Under the pieces are notes generated by a model. The model saw only the letters and a list, made by a program, of their open reading frames with translations. It was not told the origin of the DNA and did not search any database. Below, in pieces: positions 1-8,242 of a stretch of 64,000 nt of DNA (position 1 is its first letter; each line of letters starts with the position of its first letter). The stretch spans positions 5,369,560 through 5,433,559 of the forward strand of contig NZ_CP020042.1 of NCBI RefSeq assembly GCF_002028425.1. Direction: 5' to 3'. This DNA is from Streptomyces katrae (GTDB taxonomy: Bacteria > Actinomycetota > Actinomycetes > Streptomycetales > Streptomycetaceae). The position numbers were made by a program, and so were the translations under genes.

Positions 1-1091
1 ACGGCCTTCAGGAGGGCCTCGGGGTCCTCCGGCGGTACGAGGACGCCGGCGCCCGAACGCTCCACCTCCTGGGCGGTCCCGCCCTGCGCCGCGACGGAGG
101 CGACGACGGGCCGGCCGGCCTGGAAGTAGGAGGTGAGCTTGGACGGAACGCTCATGTCCAGCACGGCCGCGTGCTGCGTGACCGCGAGCACGTCCGCCGC
201 GGCGAGGATATCGGGGAACTCCCCGTCGGCGGCAGGGGGGATGATGTCCAGGTTGGGCACGTCGGCGGCGAGCTCGGCGAGGGCCGCGCGCCGGCTGCCG
301 TCGCCCATGAGGACGAAGCGGACGCGCGGGTCGAGCCGGGCGGCGCCGACGAGGACTTCCAGGCCCTGCTTGAGGCCCATGTTGCCGGAGTGCAGGACCA
401 CGGTCTGGTCCGGCGCCCAGCCCAGGTGGCGCCTGGTCTCCCCGCGGGGCTTGGTGGGCCCGGGCACGTGCGACCAGTTGGGCACCACGCGGATCCGCTT
501 CGGGTCCACTCCCATGCCCACGACCCGGTCCACGAATGTCTCGTGGATGACGCCGACCAGGGCGCCCCGCTTGAGGGCGTACGCCTCCGCCCGTCCGGCC
601 AGCGCGGCCGCCTTGTCCCCGCCGCTGATGCCGCTCTGCGCGGCGGCGGCCCCCATCAGGTCCTGGACCACCGGGACGAACGGGACCTTCCAGCGGGCGG
701 CGAGCCGCGCGGCCAGCACCCCGCCGGCCAGGCTGGGCATCTGGGCCATCACCGCGTGCGGCTTCGGCATCCGGGGCGGGGCCACCGCCCCGTGCAGCAG
801 AATCGATCCTTCGAACAGGGCCCGCTTCACGGCGGTCTGGTGGGCCGGGACGGTGTGCGCGCGCCGGTGCACGGTGACGCCCGCGCGCCGTTCGGTGCGC
901 CGCAGCGCTCCCTTGTACTCGGGCTCCAGGGACCAGGCCGGATAGTGCGGCATACCGGCCAGAACGTGGGTGTCATGGCCGGAACTCGCCCAGTGCTCCG
1001 CGATCTGGGTGGCGTACGGGCCTATACCCGCGTGCTCCGGGGCGTAGTTGGTGGAAACCAGCAACAGCCGCCGGTGGCCGGATGTGGACAC
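1..1091 (-). CDS. Glycosyltransferase, family 4 / WcaI-like (partial, 3' end off window)
   Basis: GT-B type glycosyltransferase that would move a sugar from an NDP donor onto a cell-surface glycan at the cytoplasmic membrane face. The reverse strand translates continuously from a GTG (VSTSGHRRLLLVSTNYAPEH), preceded by GGGGAGAAGGGG. The N-terminal half shows the NYAPEHAGIGPYA segment typical of WcaI-like enzymes. The C-terminal half shows VVLHSGNMGLKQGLE and VPSKLTSYFQAGRPV, the donor-binding half of the GT4 fold. The gene runs off the left edge with about 363 codons visible, so few residues should be missing. It is divergent from the cytidylyltransferase at 1219, and together they suggest surface-polymer synthesis. 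The acceptor cannot be told. Confidence 0.85.
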   Translation of the reverse strand, partial: MSTSGHRRLLLVSTNYAPEHAGIGPYATQIAEHWASSGHDTHVLAGMPHYPAWSLEPEYKGALRRTERRAGVTVHRRAHTVPAHQTAVKRALFEGSILLHGAVAPPRMPKPHAVMAQMPSLAGGVLAARLAARWKVPFVPVVQDLMGAAAAQSGISGGDKAAALAGRAEAYALKRGALVGVIHETFVDRVVGMGVDPKRIRVVPNWSHVPGPTKPRGETRRHLGWAPDQTVVLHSGNMGLKQGLEVLVGAARLDPRVRFVLMGDGSRRAALAELAADVPNLDIIPPAADGEFPDILAAADVLAVTQHAAVLDMSVPSKLTSYFQAGRPVVASVAAQGGTAQEVERSGAGVLVPPEDPEALLKA

Positions 1092-1218
1092 TGAACGTCC
1101 CCTTCTCCCCTGGATGATGCGCACGTCACCCTATGCGTTCACCGACAGGCTGTGGAACGTGCGCGCTATTGTCTGCTAATCCGCCGCGCCGGGGGGCGCG
1201 GCCTGTGGGGGGTAACTG

Positions 1219-1740
1219 ATGACGGAGCACCACATGTCCGATGCCGTGCCGTCCGCGCGCCGGCCGTACCGGGTGGGCTACGCGCCCGGTGCCTACGACC
1301 TGTTCCACATAGGCCACCTCAACATCCTCCGGCACGCCCGCAGCCAGTGCGACTACCTGGTGGCGGGCGTGGTCTCGGACGAGATGGCCGAACTGGCCAA
1401 GGGGCGCCGCCCGATGATCCCCCTGGTCGAGCGGCTGGAGATCGTCCGCAGCGTCAAGTACGTCGACGCCGCCTTCGTCGAGACGGTCCCGGACAAGGTG
1501 GAGACGTGGAAGCAGGTCCGCTTCGACGTCATCTTCAAGGGCGACGACTGGCGCGGCACGCCCAAGGGGGCCAAGCTGGAACGGGACTTCGCCGCCCACG
1601 GGGTCGACGTCGTCTACTTCCCCTACACGGTGCACACCTCCAGCACCCAGCTGCGCCGGGCCCTGGACGCCCTCGCCCAGCCGCAGCCCGTGCCCCTGCA
1701 CCAGCCGCTGGCCGAGCCCCTCACCGCCGAACGGCGCTGA
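1219..1740 (+). CDS. Adenylyltransferase/cytidylyltransferase family protein (TagD/glycerol-3-P cytidylyltransferase-like)
   Basis: Predicted 173-residue nucleotidyltransferase joining a phosphorylated alcohol to CTP (or ATP). The nucleotide-binding signature YAPGAYDLFHIGHLNIL (HxGH) lies near residues 18-35. The second conserved motif, HTSSTQLRRAL (SSTxxR type), lies near residues 138-148. Length fits single-domain cytidylyltransferases. The start is ATG at 1219 after a G-rich ribosome site; an in-frame ATG at 1234 is also possible. The last 20 bases overlap, tail to tail, the end of a CDP-alcohol phosphatidyltransferase, so the CDP-activated product could feed that neighbour. That link is inference, and the substrate is unknown. 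Confidence 0.87.
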   Translation: MTEHHMSDAVPSARRPYRVGYAPGAYDLFHIGHLNILRHARSQCDYLVAGVVSDEMAELAKGRRPMIPLVERLEIVRSVKYVDAAFVETVPDKVETWKQVRFDVIFKGDDWRGTPKGAKLERDFAAHGVDVVYFPYTVHTSSTQLRRALDALAQPQPVPLHQPLAEPLTAERR

Positions 1741-2443
1741 GCTCCCGGAACCACTTCGCCAGGAAGGCGAGCAGGAACAGCGCGGCGACCGCGCCCAGCC
1801 CCGCGTACGCCCAGCGGAACAGCGCCCCGCCGCCCAGCAGCAGGAACACCAGGCAGAACACCCCGTAGTCCACGGGCAGCAGCGCCACCGCGCGCAGCGT
1901 CGACGGCGCCGCCGCGGGGCTCCCCGGGGCGGCCTTGGGCTTGAGCTTCTCGGTGAGCAGCCCGCCGAAGAAGGTCACCACCGCGGCGAACTGGAAGCTC
2001 AGCGGCACCAGCAGCCAGCCGTGCGCACCCGTCCCGTACGCGTCGGGGAAACGGAAGAAGGCGATGAGCACGCAGGCGTGCAGCGCGGTCAGCTTGGCGG
2101 CGTCCACGACGTGGTCCAGCCATTCGCCCGCCGCGCTGCCGCCCCCGCGCAGCCGGGCCAGCTGCCCGTCGGCGGAGTCGAAGGCGAAGCCGACCGCGAG
2201 CGCGGCCCACACGGCGACCCCCAGCCCCCACGACGGCGCGGCCAGGGCCACCGCCGCGACGGCGGCGAAGCTGAACGCGGCGCTGACCAGCGTCACCTGG
2301 TTCGGGGTCAGCCCGAGCGCGTAGGAACCGGCGGCCAGGTACCGTCCGGCGGGCCGGTTGACGAACCGGGAGTAGAGCGACACGCCCTTCGCCGACTTCT
2401 GCGCCCCGCGCAGCTCCCGCAGCGCCGTCCCCACCCTCGACAT
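1721..2443 (-). CDS. CDP-alcohol phosphatidyltransferase family membrane protein
   Basis: Integral membrane enzyme of 240 residues that displaces CMP from a CDP-alcohol to build a phospholipid or phosphodiester-linked lipid. The family signature D-x2-DG-x2-AR-x8-G-x3-D-x3-D is complete (DSADGQLARLRGGG, then GEWLDHVVD, about residues 88-113), so the metal-binding aspartates are present. Several hydrophobic segments follow, for example LVPLSFQFAAVVTFFGG and ALFLLAFLA. It converges with the cytidylyltransferase gene with a 20-bp overlap. The exact lipid product cannot be assigned. Confidence 0.88.
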   Translation of the reverse strand: MSRVGTALRELRGAQKSAKGVSLYSRFVNRPAGRYLAAGSYALGLTPNQVTLVSAAFSFAAVAAVALAAPSWGLGVAVWAALAVGFAFDSADGQLARLRGGGSAAGEWLDHVVDAAKLTALHACVLIAFFRFPDAYGTGAHGWLLVPLSFQFAAVVTFFGGLLTEKLKPKAAPGSPAAAPSTLRAVALLPVDYGVFCLVFLLLGGGALFRWAYAGLGAVAALFLLAFLAKWFRELSAVRR

Positions 2444-2494
2444 GCGTACTCCCGTTCGTGTGCCCGTGTGTTCGTGTGTGCACGGAAGGGCACA

Positions 2495-3697
2495 TCATCG
2501 CAGGGCGGGCGAAGGCTTCCGCTCCGGATGCGCGCGCACGTCTGCGACCAGCAGGACGGACAGGTTCGCCGCCGCCACGAGCACAGCGGCCACCAGCAGC
2601 GGGGCCGTGGTCCCGGTGACCGCCGCGAGCGGGGCCGCCACCGCGAGCCCCAGGGGGCGGGCCGCGAAGGAGATCAGGGAGTCGAAGGAGCCGACCCGCC
2701 CCAGGGCCTCGGCCGGCACCCGCCGCTGGATCTCCGTCTCCCACAGCGGGCTCAGCAGGCCCACCCCGCCCATGCCGATCAGGTACGCGAACGCCGCCGC
2801 TGCCGCGGGCAGCCGCAGCGCGAACGCCGCCAGCGGGAGGGCGAACGCCGCCGAGGACACCGCGACCCACACCAGCGGCCGGCGCACCGGCAGCCGCCCG
2901 GCCGTCCATGCCCCGGCCAGCAGCCCGGCCGTACCCGCCTGGGCGACCACCACCCAGGTGCCCTCGCCGCCCAGGGACTCCACGGCGATCAGCGGTCCGA
3001 GGGTGAGGAGCAGTCCGGCGGTCAGGTGCCAGACGCCGTGCGCCATGACGTTGGCCAGGAACCACGGGTGCGCACGGGTCTGCGCCCACCCGGCGCGCAG
3101 CTCCGCCGCGAACCCCGGCCGGGCCCCGCCCGCGCCGGCCGGACCCGGGGTGCGCAGCCCGCCCAGCGTGAGGGCGGAAGCGGTGAACAGGGCCCCGGTC
3201 AGCAGCGAGGACCAGCCTGCCCCGACGGCCAGCATCAGGGCGCCCGCGGCGGCCGGACCCGCGACGCTCGCGAGCCCCTGGGCCACCATCAGCCGGGAGT
3301 TCACCCGCAGCCGCTCGGCCCCGTCGGTCACGGCGGCGACCAGGGTTCGGGCCGAGGGGCCGCCGAAGGCGACGGCCGCGCCGGTGACGGCCGACAGGGC
3401 CGCGAGCGCGGGGATCCGTACCGGCCCGGACAGCAGCAGCGCCGCGATGCCCAGCTGGGCGGCGGCCCGTACCAGATCCGCGGCGAGCACCACGCGGCGC
3501 GCCGGGAAGCGGTCGGCGGCCACGCCTGCGACGGGCAGCAGGAGCAGCATCGGCAGCAGCTCGGCGGCGAGCACCAGTCCGAGGTCCCCGGCGGAACCGG
3601 TGCGGACCACGGCGAGGGTGAGGGTGGTGGGGATCAGGGCGGTGGCGAAGGCGGCGAAGGTGCGGCCGGCGAGCAGCCGCCAGAGCGTGGGGGTCAT
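2495..3697 (-). CDS. MFS transporter (putative drug exporter)
   Basis: Major facilitator superfamily protein of about 400 residues with roughly 12 hydrophobic segments; the cytoplasmic loop after TM2 carries DRFPARRVVLAADLVRA, the usual MFS loop A pattern. Likely an exporter of small toxic molecules. I chose ATG 3697 (MTPTLWRLLAG) over the upstream ATG at 3727. On the reverse strand a TTGACG -35 (3729-3734) and a TACTGT -10 (3705-3710), spaced by 18 bp, would start transcription almost at 3697, giving a leaderless message. The 3727 start would sit inside the promoter and operator. It is divergent from a MarR regulator at 3776 that probably controls it. Confidence 0.88.
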   Translation of the reverse strand: MTPTLWRLLAGRTFAAFATALIPTTLTLAVVRTGSAGDLGLVLAAELLPMLLLLPVAGVAADRFPARRVVLAADLVRAAAQLGIAALLLSGPVRIPALAALSAVTGAAVAFGGPSARTLVAAVTDGAERLRVNSRLMVAQGLASVAGPAAAGALMLAVGAGWSSLLTGALFTASALTLGGLRTPGPAGAGGARPGFAAELRAGWAQTRAHPWFLANVMAHGVWHLTAGLLLTLGPLIAVESLGGEGTWVVVAQAGTAGLLAGAWTAGRLPVRRPLVWVAVSSAAFALPLAAFALRLPAAAAAFAYLIGMGGVGLLSPLWETEIQRRVPAEALGRVGSFDSLISFAARPLGLAVAAPLAAVTGTTAPLLVAAVLVAAANLSVLLVADVRAHPERKPSPALR

Positions 3698-3704
3698 GAT
3701 CGCG

Positions 3705-3746
3705 ACAGTATTTCGCCAGCGAATCATTCGTCAACGAAATACTTTG
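3705..3746. promoter_or_regulatory. Palindromic operator/promoter between MFS and marR-type genes
   Basis: An imperfect palindrome centred at 3725 has arms AGTATTTCGCCAGCGAAT and AGTATTTCGTTGACGAAT (second read on the reverse strand), identical over the outer 9 and inner 5 bases. It covers the -35 and -10 of the MFS promoter and lies about 30 bp upstream of the regulator's start. Size, symmetry and AT-rich content against a GC-rich background fit a MarR dimer site. Binding of the adjacent regulator is inferred. Confidence 0.75.
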
Positions 3747-3775
3747 TCATGGCCGGTGGACGGGATAATGCGCCC

Positions 3776-4321
3776 ATGGGCACAGAAGCGGTCACTCCAC
3801 CTGCGACGACGCCGGCACCGGCCGAGGACTCCGTTGACCGGCACATCGCCCGGTGGACCGGCAAGGTGCCCTTCGACGTGACCACCGAGGCCGTGATCAC
3901 CCGCATCCAGCTCCTCGCCAAGCACGTCGCGCACGGCAAGGAACGCGCCCTCGCCGAGACCGGCCTCCAGGCCTTCGAGTTCGAGACCATGCACCGCCTC
4001 GCCTCCCGGGGCGCGCCCTGGCGCGCCCCGTCCTCCCAGCTCGCCGCCGAACTGCTGCTCTCCCCGGCCGGGATGACCGGCCGCCTCGACACCCTGGAGC
4101 GCTCCGGCCTCGTCCGGCGCACCCGTGCCGCGGGGGACCGGCGCCGGGTCGACGTCGAGCTCACCGAGGAGGGCCACCGCCGCTGGAGCGAGGCCATGCG
4201 CTGGCGCGGGATCGCCGAGGCCGAGATGATCCACCCGCTCGACGACACCGACCGCCGGGCCCTGGCCGCCCTCCTCAAGCGGATGCTGCTCCAGGTCGAG
4301 ACCCGCGACGGGACCTCCTGA
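3776..4321 (+). CDS. MarR family transcriptional regulator
   Basis: A 181-residue winged-helix regulator. The centre carries SSQLAAELLLSPAGMTGRLDTLERSGLVRRTRAAGDRRRVDVELTEEG as recognition helix plus wing, with the MarR-typical DRR in the wing (about residues 83-131). Such proteins usually repress themselves and a divergent exporter, releasing DNA when a phenolic or drug ligand binds. A GATAAT hexamer ends 6 bp before this ATG (3764-3769), so the mRNA is probably leaderless. An in-frame ATG at 3749 is possible but would lie upstream of that -10. Divergent partner: the MFS exporter at 2495-3697. Confidence 0.9.
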   Translation: MGTEAVTPPATTPAPAEDSVDRHIARWTGKVPFDVTTEAVITRIQLLAKHVAHGKERALAETGLQAFEFETMHRLASRGAPWRAPSSQLAAELLLSPAGMTGRLDTLERSGLVRRTRAAGDRRRVDVELTEEGHRRWSEAMRWRGIAEAEMIHPLDDTDRRALAALLKRMLLQVETRDGTS

Positions 4322-4385
4322 CGCGCGACGGAGCCGCTGACCCGCGACCGGGCCCGCGACCGGACCCGCCGTCCCGCCGCGCCCC

Positions 4386-6671
4386 TCAGCCCGCCACCCG
4401 CAGCAGCAGCACCGACCGCGCCGGAACCGTCAGCGGCTGCCCGGCCCGGTACCGCGTCCCCGGCGCGTCCTCCTGCTCCTCCCGCGAGGTGTCCAGCACC
4501 AGCTCGTACTCCCCGGCCCAGGGCGGCCCCGGCAGCACCCACTCCACCGGCCGGTCCCCGGAGTGCAGCAGAGCCAGGAAGCTGTCGTCCGTCACCTGCC
4601 GGCCCCGCTCGTCCCGCCCCGGGATGTCCCGCCCCGACAGGTACAGCCCCAGCGCGGCCGACGGCGCGTACCAGTCCCGCTCCGTCATCTCCGCCCCCGC
4701 CGGGGTGAACCAGGCCAGGTCCCGCAGCCCGTCCGAGCCCTGCGCCCGTCCCGAGAAGAAGGCCCTGCGGCGCAGCACCGGGTGGGACCGGCGCAGCGCC
4801 ACCAGCCGCCGGACCAGCGCGAACAGCCCGCTCCACGCCGGATCGTCCAGCAGCGACCAGTCCACCCAGCCCGTCTCGTTGTCCTGGCAGTACGCGTTGT
4901 TGTTGCCGCCCTGGGTCCGCCCGAACTCGTCGCCGGCCACCAGCATCGGCACGCCCGTCGACAGCAGCAGCGTGGTCAGCAGGTTCCGCAGCTGCCGCCG
5001 TCGCAGCGCGGCGATCCGCGGGTCGTCGCTCTCGCCCTCGGCCCCGCAGTTCCACGACCGGTTGTCGTTGGTGCCGTCCCGGTTGCCCTCGCCGTTGTCC
5101 TCGTTGTGCTTGCGCTCGTACGAGACCAGGTCGCGCAGGGTGAAGCCGTCGTGCGCCGTCACGAAGTTCACCGAGGCGTACGGCCGCCGCCCGCCCCAGG
5201 CGTACAGGTCGCTCGACCCCGACAGCCGGTACCCCAGGTCCCGTACGTCGGGCAGCGCGCCCCGCCAGAAGTCCCGCACGGCGTCCCGGTAGCGGTCGTT
5301 CCACTCCGTCCACAGCGGCGGGAACGCCCCCACCTGGTAGCCGCCCGAGCCCACGTCCCACGGCTCCGCGATCAGCTTGACCCGCCGCAGCACGGGGTCC
5401 TGGGCGATCACCGCGAGGAACGGGGAGAGCATGTCCACGTCGTGCATGGAGCGGGCCAGCGCCGCCGCCAGGTCGAAGCGGAAGCCGTCCACCCCCATCT
5501 CCGTGACCCAGTACCGCAGCGAGTCGGTGATCAGGCGCAGCACGTGAGGCCGCCCGGCGTGCAGGGTGTTCCCGCAGCCCGTGTAGTCGGCGTAGCGGCG
5601 CTGGTCGGACTGGAGCCGGTAGTAGCCCCGGTTGTCGACCCCGCGCAGCGACAGGGTCGGGCCCAGCTCGCCGGCCTCCGCCGTGTGGTTGTAGACCACG
5701 TCGAGGATGACCTCGATCCCGGCCGCGTGCAGGGCGCGCACCATCCGCTTGAACTCGCCGACCTGCTGCCCGGCCGTCCCGCTGGCGGAGTACCCGGCGT
5801 GCGGGGCGAAGTAGCCGACCGAGTTGTAGCCCCAGTAGTTGCGCAGCCCCCGCCGCAGCAGGTGGTCCTCGTGCGCGAACTGGTGCACCGGCAGCAGCTC
5901 CACCGCCGTCACCCCCAGCCGCACCAGGTGCTCCACCGCCGCCGGGTGCGCCAGCCCCGCGTAGGTGCCGCGCAGCTCCTCGGGAACACCCGGATGGCGC
6001 ATGGTGAACCCGCGCACGTGCAGCTCGTAGATCACCGAATCGGCCCAGGGCGTCTTCGGCCGGACGTCGTCCGCCCAGTCGTCGTCATCGTGGACGACGA
6101 CCCCCTTCGGGACGAACGGCGCCGAGTCCCGGTCGTCGCGCACGGTGTCGGCGATGTACTGCTGCGGCCAGTCCCGGACGTGCCCGTACACCTCCGCCGG
6201 CAGGGAGAAGTCCCCGTCCACGGCCCGCGCGTACGGGTCCAGCAGCAGCTTCGCCGGGTTGTACCGGGCCCCCGTCCAGGGGTCCCAGCGCCCGTGCACC
6301 CGGAACCCGTACCGCTGCCCGGGCCGCACGCCGGGCACGAACCCGTGCCAGATCTCGTGCGTCAGCTCGCCCAGGGGGCAGCGGGTCTCCGTGCCCAGGG
6401 CGTCGAACAGGCACAGCTCCACCGCCTCCGCGCCCGGCGCCCACAGCGCGAAGTTCGTCCCCGCCACCCCGTCGGGGCCCACGTGGAAGCGGGCGCCCAG
6501 CGGGTGCGAGGATCCGGGCCACACCGGCGGTCCCGGGTGCGCGGCCGCCCGTAACACCCGCGCCTGGACCCGCTCCCGCACGGCCTCCATGTCGGGGCCG
6601 CCCCGCGGGGCGGCCCCGGTGGTATCGCTGGCGGCGGTATCCACCGCCTCTTGCTCGGCTGCGCTCGACAC
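4386..6671 (-). CDS. glgX: Glycogen debranching enzyme GlgX
   Basis: Cytosolic isoamylase-type enzyme (GH13) hydrolysing alpha-1,6 branches of glycogen limit dextrins. The protein has 761 residues. An N-terminal CBM48 region (GTNFALWAPGAEAVELCLFD, about 72-91) precedes the TIM barrel. Conserved GH13 regions are readable: DVVYNHTAE, GVDGFRFDLA (nucleophile Asp), KLIAEPWDVG (acid Glu) and FVTAHDGFTLRDLV (transition-state His-Asp). The GTG start at 6671 has GGAGG about 7 bases upstream, better than internal alternatives. It converges with the marR-type gene at 4321 and is divergent from the transpeptidase at 6838. Confidence 0.95.
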   Translation of the reverse strand: MSSAAEQEAVDTAASDTTGAAPRGGPDMEAVRERVQARVLRAAAHPGPPVWPGSSHPLGARFHVGPDGVAGTNFALWAPGAEAVELCLFDALGTETRCPLGELTHEIWHGFVPGVRPGQRYGFRVHGRWDPWTGARYNPAKLLLDPYARAVDGDFSLPAEVYGHVRDWPQQYIADTVRDDRDSAPFVPKGVVVHDDDDWADDVRPKTPWADSVIYELHVRGFTMRHPGVPEELRGTYAGLAHPAAVEHLVRLGVTAVELLPVHQFAHEDHLLRRGLRNYWGYNSVGYFAPHAGYSASGTAGQQVGEFKRMVRALHAAGIEVILDVVYNHTAEAGELGPTLSLRGVDNRGYYRLQSDQRRYADYTGCGNTLHAGRPHVLRLITDSLRYWVTEMGVDGFRFDLAAALARSMHDVDMLSPFLAVIAQDPVLRRVKLIAEPWDVGSGGYQVGAFPPLWTEWNDRYRDAVRDFWRGALPDVRDLGYRLSGSSDLYAWGGRRPYASVNFVTAHDGFTLRDLVSYERKHNEDNGEGNRDGTNDNRSWNCGAEGESDDPRIAALRRRQLRNLLTTLLLSTGVPMLVAGDEFGRTQGGNNNAYCQDNETGWVDWSLLDDPAWSGLFALVRRLVALRRSHPVLRRRAFFSGRAQGSDGLRDLAWFTPAGAEMTERDWYAPSAALGLYLSGRDIPGRDERGRQVTDDSFLALLHSGDRPVEWVLPGPPWAGEYELVLDTSREEQEDAPGTRYRAGQPLTVPARSVLLLRVAG

Positions 6672-6837
6672 TGCCCGCCTCCACGGCTCCTGGGTACCGG
6701 CGGGGGGAGTGCGGCCCGGCGTCCCGGCCAGGGCCCGCCCCCGTCTGGTCCTTCACACTGTTCTGCCCGGACAGCCGTACCCGGAACGTGTCCGGCCCCC
6801 ACGTTTCCCCCGGAGGGCCCCCGTCGTTGGACGGGGC

Positions 6838-8082
6838 GTGACACTTCTGACGAGGCGGGCAGGGGCGGGATGGGCCGCCGTGGCGGTGTGGGCGGTCCTG
6901 CTGGGCGGCCTCACCGGCTGCACCGGGGACGGCGGCTCCCCGGTCGAGGTGCAGCTGCCCGGCAAACCCCGCTCGCCCGACGAGGCCATCCGCATCACCC
7001 CCGACGACAACGCCAAGGGGGTCCCGGCCGACGGCCCGCTGCGGGTCAACGTCCCCGAGGGCCGGCTGGAGCGGGTCACGGTCACCAAGGTGGAGGACGC
7101 CCAGGAGGAGCAGGTCCCCGGCTCCATCGCGGCCGACGGGCTCAGCTGGAGCCCCGACCCGGAGGCGGGGCGGCTCGCGCTCGCCGCCAAGTACACCGTC
7201 GACGCCGTCGCCGTCGACGGGCACAACCGCCGCCAGGCCCGGCACACCACCTTCACCACCTACGTGCCCGAGGAGCGGTTCATCGGCTACTTCAAGCCCG
7301 AGAACCGCTCCACCGTCGGCACCGGCATGATCGTCTCCTTCAACTTCAGCCGGGCCGTCAAGAACCGCGCCGACGTCGAGCGCGCCGTCACCGTCACCTC
7401 CGAACCGGCCGTGCCCGTCGTCGGCCACTGGTTCGGCTCCGAGCGCCTGGACTTCCGGCCCAAGGAGTACTGGAAGCCCGGCACCCAGGTCACCGTGAAG
7501 ATCAAGCTCCGTGACGTCGAGGCCGCCCCGGGGGCCTACGGCATCCAGGACAAGACCGTGAAGTTCACCGTCGGCCGCTCCCAGGTCTCCACCGTCGACG
7601 CCGCCTCGCACACCATGGAGGTCCGGCGCGGCGGCGCGCTGCTGTCCACCATCCCCATCAGCGCCGGCGCGCCGAAGAACACCACCTACAACGGCAAGAT
7701 GGTGGTGATGGAGATGTTCGACGTCACCCGCATGAACGGCGCCACCGTCGGCTTCACCAGCGAGGACGGCAAGGGCGAGTACGACATCCCGGATGTCCCG
7801 CACGCCATCCGGCTCACCGCCTCCGGCACCTTCCTGCACGGCAACTACTGGGCCAGCCCCGACACCTTCGGCACCACCAACACCAGCCACGGCTGCGTGG
7901 GCCTGCGCGACGACAAGGGCGGCGGCTCCGACACCCCGGCGGGCTGGTTCTTCGACCGGACCCTGATCGGGGACGTGGTGGAGGTGGTGAACTCCCAGGA
8001 CAAGACCGTGGCCCCGAACAACGGCCTGGGCGGCTGGAACATGTCCTGGGCCGACTGGGTCGCGGGCTCCGCCATCAGCTGA
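6838..8082 (+). CDS. L,D-transpeptidase lipoprotein (Ig-like domains + YkuD)
   Basis: Exported peptidoglycan-crosslinking enzyme forming 3-3 crosslinks. The GTG start gives a 414-residue precursor with signal sequence and lipobox LTGC at residues 25-28. Two Ig-like domains follow (ITPDDNAKGVPADGPLRVNV, then GYFKPENRSTVGTGMIVSFN), then a YkuD catalytic domain with HGNYWASPDTFG and the nucleophile motif TSHGCVGL near the C-terminus. This is the domain order of mycobacterial Ldt enzymes. It is clearly paralogous to the gene at 10652, and the two flank a secreted SpaA-type protein. No good ribosome site precedes the GTG (GGAGG lies over 20 bases away). Confidence 0.93.
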   Translation: MTLLTRRAGAGWAAVAVWAVLLGGLTGCTGDGGSPVEVQLPGKPRSPDEAIRITPDDNAKGVPADGPLRVNVPEGRLERVTVTKVEDAQEEQVPGSIAADGLSWSPDPEAGRLALAAKYTVDAVAVDGHNRRQARHTTFTTYVPEERFIGYFKPENRSTVGTGMIVSFNFSRAVKNRADVERAVTVTSEPAVPVVGHWFGSERLDFRPKEYWKPGTQVTVKIKLRDVEAAPGAYGIQDKTVKFTVGRSQVSTVDAASHTMEVRRGGALLSTIPISAGAPKNTTYNGKMVVMEMFDVTRMNGATVGFTSEDGKGEYDIPDVPHAIRLTASGTFLHGNYWASPDTFGTTNTSHGCVGLRDDKGGGSDTPAGWFFDRTLIGDVVEVVNSQDKTVAPNNGLGGWNMSWADWVAGSAIS

Positions 8083-8242
8083 CCCGCCGCGGCCCGCCCC
8101 GCCGGCCCGCGCTGCAATCGAGTGATCGTCAGACCGGAATGACGTAGCCCGGGAGTGTCTTCGGTCCGCCACGCCGGGCCCCGCCCGCAGCCTGGCAGGG
8201 CCATCAGCGCAGGCGATGGCCGGATTTCGTGGACGGAGCGTC

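Noticed and set aside
133..1094. Two forward open frames over the first kilobase
   Set aside because: Both are shadows of the reverse-strand glycosyltransferase, whose translation is clearly that of a GT4 enzyme.
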